Source: Paraburkholderia ginsengisoli NBRC 100965 (GTDB lineage Bacteria > Pseudomonadota > Gammaproteobacteria > Burkholderiales > Burkholderiaceae). Taken from it: a stretch of 64,000 nt of DNA. The position numbers and the translations under genes were made by a program. The notes under the pieces were generated by a model, which did not search any database, was not told where the DNA came from, and saw nothing but the letters and a program-made list of their open reading frames with translations. The first letter of the stretch is position 1. The number at the start of each line of letters is the position of its first letter. The stretch is from positions 682,001 to 746,000 of the forward strand of contig NZ_BBJF01000004.1 in NCBI RefSeq assembly GCF_000739735.1, given 5' to 3'. Positions 39,551 to 47,280 of the stretch are shown here, one piece after another.

Positions 39551-39592
39551 GCGAAGTCGGGCAGCCTCTCACCCGACGTTCCGGCCGGCACG

Positions 39593-39630
39593 GCCCGCGC
39601 TCGACCCGCTACGACCCGCTACGACCCGCC
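39593..39630. repeat. short tandem repeat
   Basis: About three and a half copies of CGACCCGCTA in the gap between the small hypothetical gene and its terminator. Confidence 0.65.
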
Positions 39631-39643
39631 ACGAGCCGGAAAC

Positions 39644-39682
39644 AAAAAACCCCGTCAGTCCAACGACTTAACGGGGTTTTTT
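39644..39682. terminator. bidirectional terminator between small gene and tRNA-Leu
   Basis: Stem AAAAAACCCCGT / ACGGGGTTTTTT with a 15-base loop. A-run and T-run at the two sides let it end both the plus-strand gene and the minus-strand tRNA. Confidence 0.85.
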
Positions 39683-39694
39683 GCTACAGATAAG

Positions 39695-39781
39695 TGGTGC
39701 GAGGGAGGGGACTCGAACCCCTACACCCTTGCGGGCGTCAGGACCTAAACCTGGTGCGTCTACCAATTTCGCCACCCTCGC
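39695..39781 (-). tRNA. tRNA-Leu (TAG)
   Basis: An 87-nt class II tRNA on the minus strand. Acceptor GCGAGGG pairs with CCCTCGC, the anticodon loop TTTAGGT gives TAG, a long variable arm (CGCCCGCAAGGGTG) is present, and CCA is encoded at 39695-39697. Confidence 0.95.
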
Positions 39782-40002
39782 AGCCGGGCACGCCGCCAAG
39801 CGTCCTGCCCGATGTCCTGCCTGCTCGCGGCCGCGCCAGAAACACGCGCCCGAAAGCGTAAGCGCGAGATTCTAACCGATAGATTCGCGCTTGTCTGCAC
39901 CTGGCTGGCATCTGTCGAAGCGGCGCCGATGCTAGAATTTCCGGCTCGGCGCACGTACGCCGTACTCTTCTTCGGCCGCCCTTCCCCCACATTTCCAATC
40001 CA

Positions 40003-40827
40003 GTGAATTTCGACGAATATTGCCAGCAGAAAGCGGCGCCGCCCGGATCGAGCACTTACTATGCGCTGCGGCAAGCGCCCACAGCAAGTCAGCCATTGCT
40101 GACGGCGCTGTTCGCATTGCGCCGCGAGTTCGAGGAAACGGTCAAGGAGACCAGCGATCCGACCATCGGTCGCACGAAGCTCGCGTGGTGGCAAAACGAA
40201 ATCGCCGCGCTCGCCTCGGGTTCGCCCTCGCATCCGGTTTCCAAGGCGCTGGCCGCCTATCTGCCCGACGTGAAGCCGGAATATCCGGCATTGCAGGCGT
40301 TGCTCGCCGGTTTCGAAATCGACCTCGACCAGGCGCGTTACCTCGACTATCCGAATCTGCGGCGCTATCTGCAAAGCGTGGGAGGCACCTTCGCGTCGCT
40401 GGTCGCGCGCGCTACGGCGAAGGACGCCGCGCACGTGGCGGACTGGTCGGCGCCGCTCGGCGAGGCGCTGCTGCTCGCGCAGTTCGTCGTCGAAACGGGC
40501 AACGATGCGCGGCACGGGCGCATCTATATTCCGATCGACGAGATGCAGCGCTTCAACGTCACCGCCGCCGATCTGATCAATCGCAAATATACCGATGCGT
40601 TCACCGAGCTGATGCGCTTCGAGACCGGGCGCGCCCGCGCTGCGCTGCAGAGCGCGCTCGCCGCGGTGCCCGCGCAAGAGCGCCGCGCGCAACGCACGTT
40701 GCTCGCGCTGGCGGCGCTGGCCCTGGCGCTGCTCGATGAAATCGAACGCGACGGCTATCGCGTTCTGCATCAAAGCATCGCGTTGACGCCGATTCGCAAG
40801 CTCTGGATCGCGTGGCGCGCCAAATAG
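40003..40827 (+). CDS. squalene/phytoene synthase family protein with altered Asp-rich motifs
   Basis: 274 residues from a GTG, with the all-helical squalene synthase fold: YCQQKAAPPGSSTYYALRQ at the start, KLAWWQNEI, the YPALQALLAGFEIDLD and DYPNLRRYLQSVGGTFASLV segments, and DARHGRIYIPIDEM. In working enzymes two Asp-rich motifs bind diphosphate through magnesium. Here the first (DDxxD) reads EETVK at 44-48, and in the second the Arg-Asp pair before GxD is Val-Glu (163-164), with only D168 kept. So it may not make squalene or phytoene, or does so unusually; the human complex I factor NDUFAF6 is a known precedent of this fold used otherwise. It follows tRNA-Leu divergently and has no hpn neighbours. 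Confidence 0.8.
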   Translation: MNFDEYCQQKAAPPGSSTYYALRQAPTASQPLLTALFALRREFEETVKETSDPTIGRTKLAWWQNEIAALASGSPSHPVSKALAAYLPDVKPEYPALQALLAGFEIDLDQARYLDYPNLRRYLQSVGGTFASLVARATAKDAAHVADWSAPLGEALLLAQFVVETGNDARHGRIYIPIDEMQRFNVTAADLINRKYTDAFTELMRFETGRARAALQSALAAVPAQERRAQRTLLALAALALALLDEIERDGYRVLHQSIALTPIRKLWIAWRAK

Positions 40828-40938
40828 TCGAGGCGGCACGATGCGCCGGTTTGCATGCGCCCGCGCAAGCGATCGAATATGGCAGTCATTCGGCGCGTCG
40901 GCGCGAACAGCTCGCGGCGGCACCTGGCTGCTTCACCA

Positions 40939-42201
40939 TCAAACGCGCAGGAGCGGCAGCGGCTCGAACCTCTGCTTAAGAATCGCGGACGCGTCGAGCC
41001 CCCACCAGGGTCCCAGCACGGTCGCGTAAAGCTGCCGAAAATCGACGCCGAGCGGCAAGTTGCCATGGCCGTCGAGTCGCGCGAGCGTCGGCGGCGTTCC
41101 GTACAAACCGCCCCGCACGCGTCCGCCCATCACGAAATGCGGCGCCACGGTGCCGTGATCAGTGCCCTTGTTGTCGTTCTCGCGCGCGCGACGCCCGAAC
41201 TCGGCGTAAGTCATCACGAGCGTGCTGTCCCAACGGCCAAGTTCCACTAGCGCTGACTTCATCGATGTCAGTCCTTCCGCGAGTTGCCTGAGCAATGCGG
41301 TTTGGCGAACCTGCTGATTTTGATGCGTATCGAAACCGTGCAGCGTCAGCCGGATGACGGCGACGCCCTGCCCGCCTGTCGGCTGGCTTTGCGCAGTGTT
41401 GTTCGACGCGCCTTCCCTCGGAACGTCCTGCAAGGCCAGCAGCTGCATCGCGGTTTTGATCGCGTTGCCGAATGCGCCGTTGGGAAATACCGTCTTCAAC
41501 TGCGCTTGACGCTGCGCGGGACGCACGCGGTTCGGGGCTTTCGCGATGCCCTTGCCGACGCTGCCGGCGTTATCGCGATGATTCGTCAGCGCCGGGTTGC
41601 GCGTCTGCAAGATCGGCGTCGTGGGCATCGCGGGCCACGTCGCCTCGCTCCACTGCGCAGGATTGGTCAGCATGAATGCGCGTACGCCGTGCGCGAGCGG
41701 CCCCATCTCCGGGCTGCCGATCACCACGCCATCGGCGGCGAAGCCGGTGGGCACCGGCATGTGCGCAAACGCACGCGTCAGCCATCCGTCGCGCAGGTAC
41801 TGATCGGCGCGCGATGCGGTGTCCCAGATTTCGGTCGAGCGAAAATGCGACAGGTTCGGCTGCGCGTAGCCCAAGCCCTGCACGATCGCCAATTGCTGGC
41901 TGCGCCACAGCGGCATCAGCGGCTGCAACGACGGATGCAGCGCGGTGCGTTCGTCGAGTTGAATTGCCAGCTCGCGCTTGATGCCGATGTTCTTGCGCAG
42001 CGCGTAATAAGTGGGATCGGCAAACGGAATCACGGTATTCAAACCATCGTTGCCGCCTTTCAGTTCGACGAGAATCAGCAGGTTGCGGTAGCCGCTGCCT
42101 CGCGATACGCCGGGCGCTCCCACCTGGGCGCCGAACGAGCGCGGCAGCCAGAGCGCCGCGCCGGCGGCTGCGCCCATCGACAGGAAGCTGCGTCGTTCCA
42201 T
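40939..42201 (-). CDS. Tat-exported DUF1501 family protein
   Basis: 420 residues. The N-terminus MERRSFLSMGAAAGAALWLP is a twin-arginine signal with ERRSFL, so the protein folds in the cytosol before export. The mature part has the DUF1501 blocks LVELKGGNDGLNTVIPFADP, GLGYAQPNLSHFRSTEIWDTA, MTYAEFGRR and DHGTVAPHFVMGG (alkaline-phosphatase-like fold with metal-type Asp/His). Function is unknown; the usual partner is a DUF1800 gene, which is absent here. GAGG six bases before the ATG at 42201 fixes the start; upstream ATGs at 42249 and 42324 would bury the Tat signal. Confidence 0.87.
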   Translation of the reverse strand: MERRSFLSMGAAAGAALWLPRSFGAQVGAPGVSRGSGYRNLLILVELKGGNDGLNTVIPFADPTYYALRKNIGIKRELAIQLDERTALHPSLQPLMPLWRSQQLAIVQGLGYAQPNLSHFRSTEIWDTASRADQYLRDGWLTRAFAHMPVPTGFAADGVVIGSPEMGPLAHGVRAFMLTNPAQWSEATWPAMPTTPILQTRNPALTNHRDNAGSVGKGIAKAPNRVRPAQRQAQLKTVFPNGAFGNAIKTAMQLLALQDVPREGASNNTAQSQPTGGQGVAVIRLTLHGFDTHQNQQVRQTALLRQLAEGLTSMKSALVELGRWDSTLVMTYAEFGRRARENDNKGTDHGTVAPHFVMGGRVRGGLYGTPPTLARLDGHGNLPLGVDFRQLYATVLGPWWGLDASAILKQRFEPLPLLRV

Positions 42202-43076
42202 TCTTAACCTCGTCTGTTGTGATGGCGCGAGTCGGGTCTCCGTCGACATCTCCAGGCAGACGCTCACGTTCGAATCGGTGTGGCCGGGGCCGATGGGCGT
42301 GAGCGGCAGGATCGCGTGCTGCAACTGCTGTTCGACAGATGGTCCTGGCTTCGCCGGCGGCGTCGTGCTGTCGTGCTGTCGCGTTGTGATGCGCGAACCG
42401 GACTCGCGACATCGAAGCGTACGCTACCTTGCCCGAGTCGCGCCATGTGCATTGCAGCGACGGCTTTGTCTTTGTCTTCGGCTCGCGAAGTGTCGTTTGC
42501 GCGGCATTACGCGTCGCAGCGTCGCCAGCTCTTTTGCTGTGTCGTGCAGCAACGTGTTGAAGTGGCCTCGCGCATGAGCGCACAGCGTCCGCACAACGTC
42601 TTCTCCTGGCTCCGAAGAATGGACCGTGCGCGTGCTACGTCGAACCGGCACTACGCTACAGCGCACTATGCCAGGTCCGCGGCAACGGCACGTTCAACCT
42701 CTCGCGCACGCGACCTTCAAGTAATGCTTCGTAACGCTGAGCACGCGTGCATTGCGGTTCACAGTAGCGATAGTCGGCTCGGTCTCGCGCGTTTCTTCGG
42801 TCGCGGGGATGACTTCAGACACGTAGTCCATCGCCTTCGCTACCGTCTCAACATTGGCCAAAGCTACAACGCATCACCCGCAATTACCCGGCGCGACGAG
42901 TTCATCATCGATCACCCTGGTTGACGGGCGTCGGAAAAAACGTTCGGGCAGGCATACGCGCGTCGCGTGGTCCGCTCAACGGCAGAATGGACGGGTAAAG
43001 ACCCAAGGGAAGTACAAAGAGACTTTCGCGCGCGGACGCTTCGTGGGATACGTGCCGCGAACGGGCACGAAAAAAG
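42202..43076. other. 875-bp stretch without a supportable gene
   Basis: Between the DUF1501 gene and a small secreted protein gene. Open frames on both strands are short or of unnatural Arg/Ser-rich composition. The base composition looks less biased than around it and codon-position bias is lacking. A short TCGTGCTG tandem is near 42362-42380. It may be a decayed gene, possibly the missing DUF1800 partner, but I find no readable fragment to prove this. Confidence 0.5.
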
Positions 43077-43406
43077 CTACCGCTTATAGAGTTCGCGGAC
43101 AGCATCTTCGATGTGCTGCCGCAATAGACGCCGTTCGTCGGGCGTCATATGACCGTCGCGACGACGTTGATCAAGATCGGGGGGAACTGCTGTGCGCAAC
43201 ATCGCGTCTGATGCGGGGCGATCGGCACTCGGACTGTTACGGCGATTAGGCCGCGAGTTGCCGGACTTCGGCGCGTGCTCACTCGCAGCTCTGTCGGCTG
43301 AAGGCTGGGCATGGGCGAGCGTTGGTCCCAGTGAGCCTGCGAGCGTACCGGCTACTGCCAGTGCAATGACGCTCAAGCGCACATTCGGCCAAACCCCTCC
43401 TTTCAT
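43077..43406 (-). CDS. small secreted protein, divergent from ompR
   Basis: 109 residues. AAGGGA lies five bases upstream of the ATG at 43406. The N-terminus has a signal peptide (VRLSVIALAVAGTLAGSLGPTLAHAQ) and the mature chain is Ser/Arg/Pro-rich and probably disordered. The C-terminus HMTPDERRLLRQHIEDAVRELYKR resembles a short motif found in small periplasmic proteins of Burkholderiales (TPxERRxLRxxIxxAxRxLY), which I recall without a named domain. It is transcribed away from ompR-envZ across 229 bases, so the regulator may control it. Confidence 0.72.
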   Translation of the reverse strand: MKGGVWPNVRLSVIALAVAGTLAGSLGPTLAHAQPSADRAASEHAPKSGNSRPNRRNSPSADRPASDAMLRTAVPPDLDQRRRDGHMTPDERRLLRQHIEDAVRELYKR

Positions 43407-43521
43407 GTTGTTCCCTTCGTGGCGCGGCAACCGGCTACCTCAAATGCGTATACAGACCCCGGTAACGAGCCGGGTGCGAGAGTTGTTGTCGAGTGAAGTA
43501 TCCACCGAACAGCCGCATTCA

Positions 43522-43550
43522 GTAAAGCAGTCTACCTGCCCGTGCTTTAC
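43522..43550. promoter_or_regulatory. inverted repeat in the ompR upstream region
   Basis: Perfect 8-bp arms GTAAAGCA / TGCTTTAC separated by 13 bases, between the divergent small secreted protein gene and ompR. Spacing suits either an operator or a weak hairpin. Confidence 0.4.
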
Positions 43551-43567
43551 GTCGTGCCACAGTGCGG

Positions 43568-43599
43568 GTAAATTTTGTAACTGACTGTAACCCCGTAAA
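43568..43599 (+). promoter_or_regulatory. phased GTAA(A/C) repeats upstream of ompR
   Basis: Four GTAAA/GTAAC elements at 43568, 43577, 43587 and 43595, spaced 8-10 bases apart, 40-70 bases before the ompR start. Such helical phasing is typical of binding sites for OmpR-class dimers; autoregulation is inferred. Confidence 0.35.
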
Positions 43600-43635
43600 C
43601 GATGCAACCGCGCACCACTTTCTAATCGCGCTAAG

Positions 43636-44370
43636 ATGCCGACCATGGAAACCAAAAACCCTTCGAAAATCCTCGTCGTCGACGACGATCCCCGCCTGCG
43701 CGATCTGCTGCGCCGCTATCTCGGCGAACAGGGCTTCAACGTGTACGTCGCCGAGAATGCGCCGTCCATGAACAAGCTCTGGGTACGGGAACGCTTCGAT
43801 CTGCTGGTGCTCGATCTGATGCTGCCCGGCGAGGACGGCCTGTCGATCTGCCGCCGTCTGCGTGGCAGCAACGACCGTACGCCGATCATCATGCTGACGG
43901 CCAAGGGTGAAGACGTCGATCGTATTGTCGGGCTCGAGATGGGCGCCGACGACTATCTGCCCAAGCCGTTCAATCCGCGCGAACTGGTCGCGCGCATTCA
44001 CGCGGTGCTGCGCCGCCAGTCGCCGTCGGAGTTGCCGGGGGCGCCGTCCGAAACCACCGAGGTGTTCGAATTCGGCGAGTTCGCGCTGAACCTCGCCACG
44101 CGCACGCTCACCAAGGCCGGCCAGGAAATTCCGTTGACCACGGGCGAGTTCTCGGTACTCAAGGTGTTCGCGCGTCATCCGCGCCAGCCGCTGTCGCGTG
44201 AAAAGCTGATGGAGCTCGCACGCGGCCGTGAATATGAAGTCTTCGACCGCAGCCTCGACGTGCAGATCTCGCGTCTGCGCAAGCTGATCGAACCCGATCC
44301 GGGCAGCCCGCGCTTCATTCAAACCGTGTGGGGTCTGGGCTACGTCTTCATCCCCGACGGTGCAGCCTGA
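43636..44370 (+). CDS. ompR: OmpR-type response regulator
   Basis: 244 residues. The receiver has the acidic pair in VVDDDPRLRD, the phosphorylated aspartate D60 in LLVLDLMLPGEDGLS and K110 in DDYLPKPFNPREL. The winged-helix effector (about 140-240) has ETTEVFEFGEF, LTTGEFSVLKVF, REKLMELARGREYEVFDRSLDVQISRLRKL and the wing FIQTVWGLGYVF. The pattern is specific for OmpR rather than for KdpE or PhoB. It is followed by its kinase gene on the same strand (149 bases apart). In enterobacteria the pair controls porins with osmolarity; here the regulon is unknown. Confidence 0.92.
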   Translation: MPTMETKNPSKILVVDDDPRLRDLLRRYLGEQGFNVYVAENAPSMNKLWVRERFDLLVLDLMLPGEDGLSICRRLRGSNDRTPIIMLTAKGEDVDRIVGLEMGADDYLPKPFNPRELVARIHAVLRRQSPSELPGAPSETTEVFEFGEFALNLATRTLTKAGQEIPLTTGEFSVLKVFARHPRQPLSREKLMELARGREYEVFDRSLDVQISRLRKLIEPDPGSPRFIQTVWGLGYVFIPDGAA

Positions 44371-44390
44371 GCTTGTTTTCATCTTGTATG

Positions 44391-44481
44391 TCGACCAGAG
44401 TTGGCGCTCTAGCGCTTACTCTGGTCCCATGCACCGCATCGACCAGAGTCGGCGCTTCAGCATCGACTCCGATCCCACGCA
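44391..44481. repeat. 43-bp imperfect duplication between ompR and envZ
   Basis: Copy one 44391-44433 and copy two 44439-44481 share most positions, starting TCGACCAGAGT(T/C)GGCGCT and ending TCCCA(T/C)GCA, with five bases between. Both lie between the ompR stop and the envZ start. Confidence 0.8.
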
Positions 44482-44519
44482 AAACAGTTGCTGTCTTTGA
44501 TTTCAGATAAGAAGGGCCC

Positions 44520-45869
44520 ATGCGGATCGACCGGCGCCTCCTGACGCTCGCGTTCGGCGGCCTTTTCTGGCGAACTTTTCTGTTGATCGCACTGCTGATC
44601 GCAGTCAGTCTCGCCGCGTGGTTTCAGAGCTTCCGCGTGATCGAACGCGAGCCGCGCGCGCAGCGCGTGGCTTTGCAACTCGTCGCGATCGTCAAGCTCA
44701 CACGCACCGCCCTCCTCTATTCCGATCCCGACCTGCGGCGCGCGCTGTTGCAGGATCTGGAAAGCAATGAAGGGGTGCGCGTGTACCCGCGCGAGGCCAC
44801 CGATAAATACAAGCTACAGCCCGACGAGTCGCTGAACCGCCTGATCGAACACGACATTCGCGGGCGCCTCGGCGATGACACGATCATCGCGCAGAGCGTG
44901 AACGACATCAACGGCGTGTGGATCAGCTTCAAGATCGACGACGACGATTACTGGGTCGCGCTCGACCGCGATCAGCTGGACAACGCGACCGGCTTGCAAT
45001 GGGCCGGCTGGGGCGTGTTCGCACTGGCGCTGTCGCTGTTCGGCGCGGCGTTCATCACGAGTCTCGTGAACCGGCCGTTCGCCCGGCTCGCGATGGCCGC
45101 GCGCAAGGTCGGCTCGGGCCAGGCGCCCGATCCGCTGCCCGAGCGCGGCATGGGCGTCGCCGCCGAAACCAATCGCAGTTTCAACCAGATGGTGCAGGAC
45201 CTCGAGCAGCTCGAAGCCGACCGCGCGCTGATGCTCGCGGGCATCTCGCACGATCTGCGCACGCCGCTCGCCCGGCTGCGGCTCGAAACCGAAATGAGTC
45301 CGTCGGACCAGAGTACGAAAGATGCAATGGTCGACGACATCGAACAGATGGACATGATCATCGGCCGCTTCCTCGATTACGCGCGTCCGGTGCAGCGCGT
45401 GCCGGAGCCGGTCGACCTGTCCGTGATCGCCGGCGAACTGGCCGCGCGCATGCAGAGCGAGGACAGCATGCGGCTGATCACGCGGCTCGCGCCGTCGGCG
45501 GTGATCGAGGCCGATGAAACCGACATGCGGCGCGTGGTCGGCAACCTGCTGGAGAACGCGCGCAAGTACGGCCTGAGCGACGGCGACGGCATCCCGCGTG
45601 TGATTCTGGAGACACGTGTGTCGCATTCGCGCGTCGAGCTGTCGGTGGTCGACGAAGGCCCCGGCATTCCGGAAGACCAGTTGGCGCTCGTCACACGGCC
45701 GTTCTACCGGGTTAATTCGGCGCGCACCCAGGCCAATGGCACGGGTCTTGGCATGGCGATTGTTCAGCGTCTCGTGGGCCGTTACCGCGGCGCGCTGCGC
45801 TTGCGCAATCGCACGCCAGGACCGGGGCTCGAAGTCACCATCGAGTTTCCTCTCGCCAAAGGCGTGTGA
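44520..45869 (+). CDS. envZ: EnvZ-like sensor histidine kinase
   Basis: 449 residues. One transmembrane helix near 15-37 and a second near 158-180 enclose a periplasmic sensor domain. A HAMP linker follows (NRPFARLAMAARKVGSG), then the HisKA domain with H244 in LAGISHDLRTPLARLRLETEM, the N-box region NLLENARKYGL, and the G-boxes DEGPGIPEDQLALV and NGTGLGMAIVQRL. It phosphorylates OmpR and removes the phosphate under changing osmotic or envelope conditions. The start ATG at 44520 follows AAGGG at 7 bases upstream. The pair is a standard two-gene operon with an unusual repeat in its gap. Confidence 0.92.
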   Translation: MRIDRRLLTLAFGGLFWRTFLLIALLIAVSLAAWFQSFRVIEREPRAQRVALQLVAIVKLTRTALLYSDPDLRRALLQDLESNEGVRVYPREATDKYKLQPDESLNRLIEHDIRGRLGDDTIIAQSVNDINGVWISFKIDDDDYWVALDRDQLDNATGLQWAGWGVFALALSLFGAAFITSLVNRPFARLAMAARKVGSGQAPDPLPERGMGVAAETNRSFNQMVQDLEQLEADRALMLAGISHDLRTPLARLRLETEMSPSDQSTKDAMVDDIEQMDMIIGRFLDYARPVQRVPEPVDLSVIAGELAARMQSEDSMRLITRLAPSAVIEADETDMRRVVGNLLENARKYGLSDGDGIPRVILETRVSHSRVELSVVDEGPGIPEDQLALVTRPFYRVNSARTQANGTGLGMAIVQRLVGRYRGALRLRNRTPGPGLEVTIEFPLAKGV

Positions 45870-45954
45870 GCGGAGCCGGGCGCTTTCTTCTCTTTCGCGC
45901 GCCACCGCGTTGAATAATAACTATCCGGGTCGTTAGAAAAAAACTACTGAACAC

Positions 45955-45972
45955 ATAGTTTCATAGAACTAT
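45955..45972. promoter_or_regulatory. ahpC: inverted repeat upstream of ahpC
   Basis: ATAGTT, 6 bases, AACTAT: a dyad 82 bases before the ahpC ATG. It recalls the ATAG/CTAT half-sites of OxyR, but the spacing (10 rather than 7 between ATAG and CTAT) does not match the consensus. Confidence 0.3.
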
Positions 45973-46054
45973 AGTGAGACGATGTAACGCGCTCGTTATC
46001 ACGAGCTGGTAGCCTGAACATGCTGTTTTTTCCAACACACGAAGGAGCACTCGC

Positions 46055-46603
46055 ATGAAAACCGTTGGCGATAAAGTCGAAGCGTTCACCGTCACTGCTG
46101 CCAAGCCGGGCTTCAACAACCATGAAGAAAACGGCGTGTCGGCGTTCGAAGAAATCACGGAGCAGTCGTTCCCCGGCAAGTGGAAGATCATCTATTTCTA
46201 TCCGAAGGATTTCACGTTCGTGTGCCCGACGGAAATCGTCGAGTTCGGCAAGCTCGCGGGCGACTTCGAAGAGCGCGACGCCGTATTGCTGGGCGGCAGT
46301 GTCGATAACGAATTCGTCAAACTTGCATGGCGCCGCGAGCATAAGGATCTGAGCAAGCTCAATCACTACTCGTTCGGCGACGTGAAGGGCGAGTTGATCG
46401 ATCAGCTCGGCGTGCGCGACAAGGAAGCCGGCGTCGCGCTGCGCGCCACCTTCATCGTCGATCCGGACAATACGATCCAGCACGTGTCGGTGAACAACCT
46501 GAACGTCGGCCGCAATCCGGAAGAAGTGCTGCGCATTCTCGACGGCCTGCAAACGGACGAACTCTGTCCGTGCAATCGCGCCGTCGGCGGCGCGACGCTG
46601 TAA
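46055..46603 (+). CDS. ahpC: peroxiredoxin AhpC
   Basis: 182 residues of the 2-Cys peroxiredoxin class. The peroxidatic cysteine is C57 in KDFTFVCPTEIVEF; C171 and C173 in DELCPCNRAVGG provide resolving thiols. It reduces hydroperoxides and peroxynitrite in the cytosol, and a neighbouring ahpD gene supplies a thiol reductant. The gene has a good Shine-Dalgarno (GAAGGAG) before the ATG. The short length is that of the actinobacterial/beta-proteobacterial AhpC partnered with AhpD, not the AhpF-dependent enterobacterial pair. No ahpF is visible. Confidence 0.93.
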   Translation: MKTVGDKVEAFTVTAAKPGFNNHEENGVSAFEEITEQSFPGKWKIIYFYPKDFTFVCPTEIVEFGKLAGDFEERDAVLLGGSVDNEFVKLAWRREHKDLSKLNHYSFGDVKGELIDQLGVRDKEAGVALRATFIVDPDNTIQHVSVNNLNVGRNPEEVLRILDGLQTDELCPCNRAVGGATL

Positions 46604-46616
46604 GCCGTGTCGTCAT

Positions 46617-46650
46617 AAGCCCGCCGTGCGCGAAGCGCCGCGGGCTTTTT
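46617..46650 (+). terminator. intercistronic terminator between ahpC and ahpD
   Basis: Stem AAGCCCGC / GCGGGCTT with a 15-base loop and a run of five T, 14 bases past the ahpC stop. It could damp ahpD expression relative to ahpC. Confidence 0.7.
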
Positions 46651-46674
46651 ATCGACCATTCGATAGGAGACGCC

Positions 46675-47199
46675 ATGGAATTCCTGGCTTCGATCAAGGC
46701 CCGGATACCGGACTACGCGAAGGACATCCGGCTCAATCTCGACGGGACGATTGCCCGCTCGTCGCTCGAAGGGAACGACGCGGTCGGTGTCGCGCTGGCG
46801 GCGGCATTCGCCGCCAAAAGCACGGTGATCGTCGACGCGATTCGCGATGCCGGCGTGTTGTCGCCGGAAGAAACCCACGGCGCGTTGACGGCGGCCGCGT
46901 TGATGGGCATGAACAACGTCTGGTATCCGTACGTCGAGATGACTGGCAGCGCGGACCTCAAATCGCAACCGGCGCAGTTACGGATGAACGCCTACGCGTC
47001 GCATGGCGGCGTCGACAAGCGGCGTTTCGAGATGTATGCGCTGGCGGCATCGATCATCGGCAAATGCCATTTTTGTGTGAAGTCGCACTTCGACACGCTG
47101 GTTGCCGAGGGCATGAGTTCCACGCAATTGCGCGACGTGGGCCGCATCGCGGCAGTGGTCAATGCGGCTGCGCAATGCATTGCGGCAGAGGAGAAATAG
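46675..47199 (+). CDS. ahpD: alkylhydroperoxidase AhpD
   Basis: 174 residues of the carboxymuconolactone decarboxylase fold. The redox pair C131-x-x-C134 with H138 lies in IIGKCHFCVKSHFD, the site that recycles the oxidised AhpC. An upstream glutamate and the HGGVDKRRFEMYALAAS helix complete the active site. In Mycobacterium AhpD passes electrons from lipoamide/dihydrolipoamide dehydrogenase to AhpC; the same route is likely here. TAGGAG five bases before the ATG at 46675 fixes the start. It follows ahpC with 71 bases and a hairpin between them. Confidence 0.92.
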   Translation: MEFLASIKARIPDYAKDIRLNLDGTIARSSLEGNDAVGVALAAAFAAKSTVIVDAIRDAGVLSPEETHGALTAAALMGMNNVWYPYVEMTGSADLKSQPAQLRMNAYASHGGVDKRRFEMYALAASIIGKCHFCVKSHFDTLVAEGMSSTQLRDVGRIAAVVNAAAQCIAAEEK

Positions 47200-47228
47200 C
47201 GGGTTTGCAGCGCGCGCGGCTACAAGAC

Positions 47229-47260
47229 TGTGTTGCCTTCGGATGACCGAAGGCAACACA
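47229..47260. terminator. hairpin between convergent ahpD and ispF
   Basis: A perfect 14-bp stem TGTGTTGCCTTCGG / CCGAAGGCAACACA with a 4-base loop. It lacks a T run on either side, so it may act as a barrier or RNA-stabilising hairpin rather than a canonical terminator. Confidence 0.55.
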
Positions 47261-47280
47261 AGCGCCTCATCAGCCGTGGA

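Noticed and set aside
42280..42924. 214-residue plus-strand frame in the gene-free stretch
   Set aside because: Arg/Ser-rich composition without ribosome binding site or recognisable motif; not called as a gene.
45955..45972. OxyR site upstream of ahpC
   Set aside because: ATAG/CTAT spacing of 10 rather than 7 does not fit; kept only as an inverted repeat.
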